Below, one piece after another: positions 55,664 through 64,000 of a stretch of DNA of 64,000 bases. Source of the DNA: Rhizobium albus (GTDB taxonomy: Bacteria > Pseudomonadota > Alphaproteobacteria > Rhizobiales > Rhizobiaceae); contig BSNO01000004.1 of NCBI GenBank assembly GCA_030160035.1, positions 703,076 to 767,075 on the forward strand, given 5' to 3'. Position numbers and translations under genes: made by a program. Under the pieces are notes generated by a model. It worked only from the letters and a program-made list of their open reading frames with translations. It was not told where the DNA came from and ran no database searches. Each line of letters opens with the position of its first letter. The stretch's first letter is position 1.

Positions 55664-55902
55664 TTCCAACGAGCATTAGGCAGCAGGTCTCGGTCAAGGG
55701 CCAGCCCGTAATGGGGCGTTCCCAGTATCGCAGGTGCGATCGTCGCAGGACCTCTGGTGCTTGAATCTGTTTAACCCCAATCGTCGACAAGTTCGCGGAT
55801 GTGACGCGTCTTGATCGCGGCGCTCAGTGCATCGGCGCGCCCAGTGCCGAACATGCACGATGGCGGAAAGACCAGCCAACCAAGGGAAATCGGAATCCAC
55901 TC

Positions 55903-56847
55903 ATGAGGTCAGGACAGCAGAAGCAGCGCGGACGCGGCCGCAACAACGGTGGCGGAGGCGGTGGCGGCAATAATGGCGGCAACAACAACCGCAAAGGCGG
56001 CAATCCGCTCTCGCGCTCCTATGACAGCACTGGCCCCGATGTGAAGATTCGCGGTACAGCGCAGCACATCGCTGAGAAGTATGCGACGCTCGCCCGTGAC
56101 GCGCAGAGCGTTGGCGACAACGTCATGGCTGAAAACTATTTCCAGCATGCCGAGCATTACAACCGCATCATCGCGGCGGCCCAGGCCCAGATGCAGGAAC
56201 GCTTCCAGCGCAACGAACGCGACTTCGGCGGCGACGGCAACAATGACCGTGACGACGATGATGATCAGCCTCAGATGGGCGGCTATCGTGAGAACGACCA
56301 GGATGATCGTCAGCCTCAGCAAAATCGCGACAACCGCGAAGGCCGCGAGCAGCGCGACAACCGCGAAGGCCGTGACAACCGCGAAGGTCGTGACAATCGA
56401 GAGGGTCGCGAAGCGCGTGAAGGTCAGGAAGGCCGCGAAGGTCGCCAGCCGAACGCGCAGCGCCCAGAACGCCAGGATCGCCAGGATCGAGCAGAACGCG
56501 GGCCGCGTCGCGAGCGTGGCGAAGGCCAGCAGGATGGCGAGGGACGTCGTGAGCGCCGCGAGACTGCGGTAGCCCAGCCGGAGGAGGCGACCAGCCAGCC
56601 GACGGACGAGACCCCAAAGGCTCCGGTGGAAGCTGTTGCCGCAGGCACCGGCCCTCAGCCGGAGATCGAGGCAGCGCCGGTCGAAGCATCAAGCGACGAC
56701 GAAAGCGCGGAAGGTGCGGCTCCGAAGCGCGCCCCACGCCGTCGGGTCGCCGCAGCGCGCCCGAAGCGGGTACGCGCCAAGGCTGACGAAAGCGGTGACG
56801 CGCCGGAAGCAGGCGCCGCCGAACCGGTGGCAGTTCCCGGCGAATAA
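55903..56847 (+). CDS. DUF4167 domain protein with long disordered tail
   Basis: 314 residues. The DUF4167 domain occupies about residues 1-105: a Gly/Asn/Arg-rich N-terminus ('MRSGQQKQRGRGRNNGGGGG'), then 'IRGTAQHIAEKYATLARDAQ' and 'NYFQHAEHYNRIIAAAQAQM'. The remainder is low complexity: Arg/Glu/Asp-rich with repeated DNREGR units (about 140-225), then Ala/Pro/Lys-rich. This recalls RNA-binding condensate-forming proteins, but the function is not known. ATG 55903 fits the family start; AAGGGA lies about 15 bases upstream. A strong terminator follows. Usual neighbour of prfA-prmC and clpB in Rhizobiales. Confidence 0.88.
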   Translation: MRSGQQKQRGRGRNNGGGGGGGNNGGNNNRKGGNPLSRSYDSTGPDVKIRGTAQHIAEKYATLARDAQSVGDNVMAENYFQHAEHYNRIIAAAQAQMQERFQRNERDFGGDGNNDRDDDDDQPQMGGYRENDQDDRQPQQNRDNREGREQRDNREGRDNREGRDNREGREAREGQEGREGRQPNAQRPERQDRQDRAERGPRRERGEGQQDGEGRRERRETAVAQPEEATSQPTDETPKAPVEAVAAGTGPQPEIEAAPVEASSDDESAEGAAPKRAPRRRVAAARPKRVRAKADESGDAPEAGAAEPVAVPGE

Positions 56848-56874
56848 ACGCCGCCAGATCGTCGATACTCATGA

Positions 56875-56903
56875 GCCTCCGGACCTGGTCCGGCGGCTTT
56901 TTT
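56875..56903 (+). terminator. Rho-independent terminator after the DUF4167 gene
   Basis: GCC-T-CCGGA (56875-56883), loop CCTGG, TCCGG-C-GGC (56889-56897) and then TTTTTT. A textbook intrinsic terminator 28 bases after the stop. Confidence 0.88.
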
Positions 56904-56943
56904 CATGCGCTTTTGATCGATGTCATTTTGCGGAGCCGCGTCC

Positions 56944-56973
56944 TCTTTCAGCGTGGTCACCGGCTTCCCATAT
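56944..56973 (+). promoter_or_regulatory. Weak RpoH-like promoter candidate for clpB
   Basis: CTTTCA (56944-56949), a 17-base spacer and CCCATAT (56967-56973). The -10 half resembles the heat-shock consensus; the -35 half is two bases off CTTGAA. clpB is a heat-shock gene in many bacteria. Confidence 0.3.
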
Positions 56974-57063
56974 GCATCGGGAAACGGCTTGCCGAATTGG
57001 GAGCCGATCGCAAATCGTGTCCTCGTGCTTCGAGAAGGCGAGGTCGACAATGGAGATGCGCAC

Positions 57064-59676
<2,613 letters not shown>

Positions 59677-59695
59677 TATCGCTTGAAAAACAGAC

Positions 59696-59723
59696 AAAGG
59701 CGCTCCGTCGGGGCGCCTTTTTT
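59696..59723 (+). terminator. Rho-independent terminator of clpB
   Basis: AAAGGCGCTCC (59696-59706) pairs with GGGCGCCTTT (59711-59720; one T-G pair) around a short loop, followed by TTT. It lies 20 bases after the clpB stop. Confidence 0.88.
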
Positions 59724-59914
59724 GCGTGTGGCCGCTCGCGCTTCAGCAACCGTTCATCTTCAAACCGCCATCTTCGCGCAAACTATTAACGCTAGGGATC
59801 ATAGACATTCGCGTGGGCGCAAACCGATTCGTTGCCCGCTGCGTTGATATGGGGATCGCCGTTCAACAACGGCTGAATGGTCGAAAGGCCATCGCAAGAA
59901 AAGAGGGAACCGGA

Positions 59915-61399
59915 GTGTCGAAGCTCGTCTCTTCCTGTGTCGCAACGGCGCTGATGCTGTCAGCTGCCCCGGCCATCGCGCAGTACTACGATCCGTATGG
60001 CCGCCCGCCGCTGCCGGAGCTTCGCGAATACATCGACAATGCCGGCAACCGGGTGTTCCTCAACCAGTATGGCGAAGTCGTCTCGATCGTGCCTCCCGTG
60101 GATCGAGCGCCCGTGACCGGCAGCATTCCGCGGGATTACAATGGCGGCGGCTATTATGATGGCGGCCAGCCTGTGCTCGAAGGTCGGGTCGATCCCTACC
60201 GCGACCCGTATGGATATGACGATGGGGCGTATCAGCCCTTTCCTCAGCAGGATCCGGGCCAGTATTACCCGCCGCAGCCAAATTATGGTTCGGTCGATCG
60301 CCAGCCGATCCAGCCGTCCAATCCCGGCTATGACAATTCCGGACCCCAGCCCTATACGCCGCCGGCTGGCACGAGCGGCCCCGCGACAGCCACGCCTGCA
60401 CCCTCGCGTGCCGGCTCGCCCGAAGTTGCCGCTCTTCAGGTCTATCTCGATCGCCGTGGTTTTTCTCCAGGCGTGATCGATGGCCAGATCGGATCGAATG
60501 TGCGCAAGGCACTCGCTGCCTACGAACAGGCGACCGGCGAGCGGATCGATCCGAACGATGTCGACGGCATCATGAACCGCCTGGTCGCGACCGGCGGCCT
60601 GCCGATCAAGCAATACACGATCACCAACGAAGACGTTGCGGGCCCGTTCATCGCCTCGGTGCCAACCGACTATTCGGAAAAGGCGCTTCTGGAAAACATG
60701 TCGTTCACCTCGCCGGCTGAAATGCTTGCCGAACGCTTCCACATGGACGAGGGCTATCTGCGCGCGATCAACCCGAACGCAGACTTCTCGCGCCCCGGCA
60801 CCGTCATCAAGGTCATGGACACGGGCAACAACGTGAAGGCGAAGGTCACGCGCATCGTCGCCGACAAGAGCCTGAAGCAGGTGTTCGCCTACGATGAGAG
60901 CGGCACTCTTGTGGCCGCATATCCTGCCACGATCGGCTCCCAGGGCACGCCGTCACCATCGGGCACCCACACGGTGGAACGCATCGCGCTCGATCCGAAC
61001 TACACCTACAATCCGCGCATCAACTTCAAGCAGGGCAACAATGATCGCGTCCTGACCATTCCGCCCGGCCCGAACGGCCCCGTCGGCACGGTCTGGATCG
61101 CACTTTCAAAGCCGACCTACGGTATTCATGGGACACCGGAGCCGTCCGCGATCGGCAAGACGGAAAGCAATGGCTGCATCCGCCTGACCAACTGGGACGC
61201 GCGTGAACTCGCTGGAATGGTCGAGCGCGGTGTCGTGGTCGAGTTCGTGGACGATCAACCGATGCTTCTGTCGGAGACGGAAACACAAACACAGCCGATG
61301 GCGGGTCAGGCACCTGCCGCTTCCGCGCAGCCTTCGGTCAATGCGCCGCAGCCACTGCAGCCATCGATCCAGCAGGGCGCGTTGCCGTCGATCCAATAA
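59915..61399 (+). CDS. L,D-transpeptidase with peptidoglycan-binding domain (YkuD family)
   Basis: 494 residues. The start is GTG 59915: GAGGGA lies six bases upstream and it opens directly into a signal peptide ('SKLVSSCVATALMLSAAPAIA'). Then comes a Tyr/Pro/Gly-rich linker, a PG_binding_1 domain ('ALQVYLDRRGFSPGVIDGQI') and a C-terminal YkuD domain with catalytic cysteine C421 in 'KTESNGCIRLTNWDARELAG' and histidine in 'TYGIHGTPEPSAIG'. Such enzymes make 3-3 crosslinks in peptidoglycan or attach lipoproteins; Rhizobiales growth at one pole depends heavily on LDTs. The frame is open 63 codons upstream. Confidence 0.92.
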   Translation: MSKLVSSCVATALMLSAAPAIAQYYDPYGRPPLPELREYIDNAGNRVFLNQYGEVVSIVPPVDRAPVTGSIPRDYNGGGYYDGGQPVLEGRVDPYRDPYGYDDGAYQPFPQQDPGQYYPPQPNYGSVDRQPIQPSNPGYDNSGPQPYTPPAGTSGPATATPAPSRAGSPEVAALQVYLDRRGFSPGVIDGQIGSNVRKALAAYEQATGERIDPNDVDGIMNRLVATGGLPIKQYTITNEDVAGPFIASVPTDYSEKALLENMSFTSPAEMLAERFHMDEGYLRAINPNADFSRPGTVIKVMDTGNNVKAKVTRIVADKSLKQVFAYDESGTLVAAYPATIGSQGTPSPSGTHTVERIALDPNYTYNPRINFKQGNNDRVLTIPPGPNGPVGTVWIALSKPTYGIHGTPEPSAIGKTESNGCIRLTNWDARELAGMVERGVVVEFVDDQPMLLSETETQTQPMAGQAPAASAQPSVNAPQPLQPSIQQGALPSIQ

Positions 61400-61427
61400 G
61401 ACGCGTCGATTTCCAGAGCTAAAGCTG

Positions 61428-61453
61428 CCGGCGGTCCGATGGGCCGCCGGTTT
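61428..61453. terminator. Bidirectional terminator hairpin between convergent genes
   Basis: CCGGCGGTCC (61428-61437), loop GAT and GGGCCGCCGG (61441-61450), then TTTGCGTTT. It lies between the L,D-transpeptidase stop (61399) and the convergent M23 peptidase stop (61480), so it can serve both. Confidence 0.75.
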
Positions 61454-61479
61454 GCGTTTGAAGAGCAAACTACCGGAAA

Positions 61480-63477
61480 TCAGCGGCTGGCCAGTTCCGA
61501 TTCCGACCCGTCCGCTTCCATCAGCTGATCGATACGCTCGCGTTCCTGGTTGAACGCGGCAAGTGCCTCGCCTTCCAGAGACTTCGCATCGGGAAGGCGC
61601 ACGCGCATCGGGTCGACCTTTGAGCCGTTGACGCTCAGCTCGTAATGGAGGTGAGGGCCGGTCGAAAGGCCGGTCGAACCGACATAGCCGATCACCTGGC
61701 CCTGGGTAACCCGCGCGCCGGGCTCAACGCCCTTGGCGATCGCGCTCTGGTGAGAATAGGTGCTGACATAGCCATTGGCGTGGCGGATTTCCGTATGGCG
61801 GCCGAACCCGCCGGAATGCCAGCCCGCGCTCTCGACCACGCCGTTGCCGGAGGCAAGAATCGGCGTGCCGCTCGGTGCGGCCCAGTCGACGCCGGCATGC
61901 ATGCGGCTATAGCCGAGGATCGGATGGCGGCGCATGCCGTAGGACGACGTGAACCGACCGTTCGGGACGGGATTGCGCAACAGGAACTGCCGAACGCTGC
62001 GCCCTTCCTCGTCATAATAGTCGATCGTCTGGTCTTCCGGATTGCGGAAACGGTAAAAGCGCGTCGAGCGATCGCCGAACGTCGCGTTGACGAACAGAAG
62101 CTCGGAATCGTCGCCCGCTTCGCCTCTTTCGTCTTCGACGGAGAAGAAGGCCTCGAGCCGGTCGGTCGGCCGAAGCCGCGCCTGGAAATCGATGTCGCTT
62201 GCGAGCAACCGGACGATCTGCGACGTCAGCTCGGCATTCATTCCGTAGGAAAGCGCTGCCCGGTAGAGCCCGTCATAGACACTCGGAAGCTCACGGCCCG
62301 GCTGGACGGGAACGGCATCCGTATCCAGCGCTGCGGCCACGATCTCGGAATTGGCCGGCTCGACCGCGCGCACGAAATAGCCGCGATCGTTTTCGGCGAG
62401 CGTCAATTGATGCTCGGTGCCGTCGTAGATGCTGGCGCGCACGATGCGGGTCTGCTCGCCGCGCTGCTCGATGCCGAGCCGAAGCACATGGCCTTCTCTC
62501 AGCCGCGAGGATGCGGCGAGGTTGGCGAAAATGCCGGACACCATGGCAGCCTGGCTGTCGTCATAGCCGGCCGTCGCCATGGCTTCGATGATTTCGCGCT
62601 CTTCGCCGACCGTGATGACGTCTTCCAGATACTCCACCGCCGATGCATCGAAGGGCGCTTGGACCGAGACGGAAACGTTTTCGGTGATGACTCGGGAATT
62701 GAGGCTGGCACTGAAGTCGAGATCGAGACCGTCGGTGGCGAAGCGGCGCGGGTCGACATAATGCAGCGCCGCCACCTGGATCGACCCGTCCGTCAGGATC
62801 GATCCGTTGCTGCGCACGGTTTCTTCCGCCTCATCGACGGTGATGGCCGCTCCATAGGCGAGTTCGGTATCGCCGAGCGGGAAGTCACGCGTTCGCAGGC
62901 TGACTTCGGATTCCACCTGCGCGCCATAGATGACGCTCGTGTCGCCCGTCGCGGGCGCTTCTTCTGCCGTGCCCGTAGAAAAGATCGCGAGTGGATCGAA
63001 CGGTGGATACTCTTCCTGGGTCTGGTGGTTTGCTGCCAGGGCCACCTGAATGTGAGCGAAGGGCTTGCGTCGGATCACTTCCCGATCGCCGTCGCGGATC
63101 ATCGTGGAGACTTCCATGATGGAGCGATCCTTGGGGCGAGACGGCACCAGCGACGCAACGATGCGGCCACCTTTCGCCACATCGCGGCGCGCCGTCTCGG
63201 AGCCATCGGCGCTGAGCGCCATGGCCTGGGCCGGCAATGCCAGTTGCTCGCGTCCATTCACGGCTGCAAAAAGCGCAATGCCCATCAGCGCGCACGAGGT
63301 CACGCCTGTCAGAAAAGTGCCTGAAAGCCAGCGCAGCGAGATCTCGCGACGGTCGGGCGCCCGGCGCCCGTCTGCCATTAGCGGCGGCTCGTTCCCGATC
63401 TGGCTCGTCGAATGTCTTCTAGACCTCATCCCCGGATATCGTGCCCGCTCCATGGCCCTCACGACGGGCCACTCCAT
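61480..63477 (-). CDS. M23 family metallopeptidase (LytM-type endopeptidase)
   Basis: 665 residues: a cytoplasmic N-terminus with 'ADGRRAPDRREISLRWLSG', a membrane anchor ('TFLTGVTSCALMGIALFAAV'), a long periplasmic region and a C-terminal M23 domain. Zinc ligands are intact: 'RMHAGVDWAAPSG' (HxxxD) and 'GPHLHYELSVNGSKVDPM' (HxH), so it is likely an active DD-endopeptidase that opens crosslinks during growth. ATG 63477 has AGAAGAG five bases upstream; internal ATGs at 63453 and 63429 have poorer sites. Coupling to FtsEX is possible but there is no coiled-coil partner signal. Confidence 0.9.
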   Translation of the reverse strand: MEWPVVRAMERARYPGMRSRRHSTSQIGNEPPLMADGRRAPDRREISLRWLSGTFLTGVTSCALMGIALFAAVNGREQLALPAQAMALSADGSETARRDVAKGGRIVASLVPSRPKDRSIMEVSTMIRDGDREVIRRKPFAHIQVALAANHQTQEEYPPFDPLAIFSTGTAEEAPATGDTSVIYGAQVESEVSLRTRDFPLGDTELAYGAAITVDEAEETVRSNGSILTDGSIQVAALHYVDPRRFATDGLDLDFSASLNSRVITENVSVSVQAPFDASAVEYLEDVITVGEEREIIEAMATAGYDDSQAAMVSGIFANLAASSRLREGHVLRLGIEQRGEQTRIVRASIYDGTEHQLTLAENDRGYFVRAVEPANSEIVAAALDTDAVPVQPGRELPSVYDGLYRAALSYGMNAELTSQIVRLLASDIDFQARLRPTDRLEAFFSVEDERGEAGDDSELLFVNATFGDRSTRFYRFRNPEDQTIDYYDEEGRSVRQFLLRNPVPNGRFTSSYGMRRHPILGYSRMHAGVDWAAPSGTPILASGNGVVESAGWHSGGFGRHTEIRHANGYVSTYSHQSAIAKGVEPGARVTQGQVIGYVGSTGLSTGPHLHYELSVNGSKVDPMRVRLPDAKSLEGEALAAFNQERERIDQLMEADGSESELASR

Positions 63478-63957
63478 AAGTCTCTTCTGATATCGAACCT
63501 TCTGTGCCTTCTCAAACGCGTGAAGTCAAACCCTTGGGGTCAGCCATACCGGCTTCAAGACACCGCCGAATCGGGTTGCTTTGTCCGATGAAGACAGAGA
63601 GACCCTAATCCACGAAGATTGTGCCAAGGATGCGGCGGCGATCTGCATTCGTGCGACGCATGCCTTGCTCGCGCGCGTATCCATATACGGGGGCTCATCA
63701 AAATGCTCTCTCCTTATGGAGGGACGTCGCCTGGCAGCGAGCAATTCCGATTCCCCTCGATTAAGAACGGAAGGCTTCCTAGAAAAGCCGAGCGAGACAA
63801 GACTGCGAAGGCGCGCCCGTGCCTTGAGTGGTTCTCTGAACGTGGGAATGGATCTCGTCAGAGCGTCGAATGGCTCGCGAGTCCCAGAAACACGGGGGTT
63901 CGCGGACGCCCGTCATAAAAAGTTCGCGCAGACGACGATTTTTCTGCAAAATGGCTG
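63478..63957. other. Intergenic region without a convincing gene
   Basis: 480 bases upstream of the M23 gene. Two partly overlapping open frames on the + strand (63581-63961 and 63619-63918) and one on the minus strand (63526-63744) have no recognisable domain, no ribosome binding site and third-position composition unlike neighbouring genes. AT content rises near 63920-63957, in front of the promoter described next. Confidence 0.6.
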
Positions 63958-63987
63958 TTGACCGGAACGAATAGCTCGGACTATAAC
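63958..63987 (+). promoter_or_regulatory. Strong sigma70-type promoter reading out of the window
   Basis: TTGACC (63958-63963), an 18-base spacer and TATAAC (63982-63987), preceded by an A/T-rich tract (GATTTTTCTGCAAAATGG, 63937-63954) like an UP element and followed by a C-rich discriminator (CCGCTCACC). This arrangement is typical of stable-RNA promoters; an rRNA or tRNA operon may begin just past 64000. Confidence 0.6.
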
Positions 63988-64000
63988 CCGCTCACCAACG

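Noticed and set aside
63581..63961. Possible small gene near the window end
   Set aside because: No ribosome binding site, no domain and unlike local codon use; competing frames overlap it.

Overview
The window is GC-rich, gene-dense chromosome from an alphaproteobacterium, almost certainly of the order Hyphomicrobiales (Rhizobiales). This is inferred from the gene content and order: DUF2125 / gamma-glutamylcyclotransferase / plsC / YdcF / ftsX-ftsE; hpt ... cpdR / TIGR02302 protein / lysA / LptM-like lipoprotein / argH / tlpA; secA / peptidylprolyl isomerase / argJ / GNAT / mutT; comF / grxC / nitrilase / DUF1178 / ubiG / lysC / ptsP / prfA / prmC / DUF4167 / clpB. CpdR, DUF1178, DUF4167 and TIGR02302 proteins are typical of the group. 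No plasmid, prophage, transposase or CRISPR array is visible; most of the window is core chromosome.

Layout. 1-5.6 kb: end of a TyrA-family dehydrogenase, envelope and lipid genes, and ftsEX. 5.9-17.3 kb: a membrane-anchored DUF3426-like protein, purine salvage (hpt), a large hybrid histidine kinase directly upstream of the cell-cycle regulator cpdR, a TIGR02302 membrane protein, a diguanylate cyclase, then lysine and arginine synthesis (lysA, argH) with divergent tlpA. 18.0-18.7 kb: a small GIY-YIG nuclease gene bracketed by two inverted pairs of one REP-like palindrome, which looks like an inserted element. 18.7-25.5 kb: hydroxyacyl-CoA dehydrogenase, etfA, etfB (electron transfer from acyl-CoA oxidation), rhomboid protease, cobalamin adenosyltransferase and small membrane proteins. 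25.5-30.9 kb: gluQRS, an AlkA-type glycosylase, an HNH nuclease, a three-part exonuclease-CBS-nucleotidyltransferase protein, dsbB and tRNA-Leu(CAA).

31.0-38.2 kb is the most accessory-looking block: a CHASE-PAS-GGDEF-EAL protein, an acyl-CoA/AMP ligase, a FemAB/BioF2-like acyltransferase and a polysaccharide flippase. This suggests cyclic-di-GMP control and surface glycan assembly. 38.3-63.5 kb returns to core genes: secA with a terminator and a near-consensus promoter, periplasmic PPIase, argJ, mutT, an orphan Flp pilin, methyltransferase, comF, grxC, ubiG, lysC, ptsP (PTS-Ntr), prfA-prmC, DUF4167, clpB, an L,D-transpeptidase and an M23 peptidase. The last 0.5 kb carries no convincing gene but ends in a strong sigma70-type promoter reading out of the window, plausibly for a stable RNA.

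Two short palindromic repeat families are dispersed here: the four-copy family around the GIY-YIG gene, and a five-copy family of about 50 bp with two nested stems at gene ends. Other unexplained structure includes a hairpin that hides the ribosome binding site of the diguanylate cyclase, a dyad between the hybrid kinase and cpdR, and a nested hairpin between etfB and etfA. Most gene functions are assigned from recognised family motifs; regulatory claims are inference.
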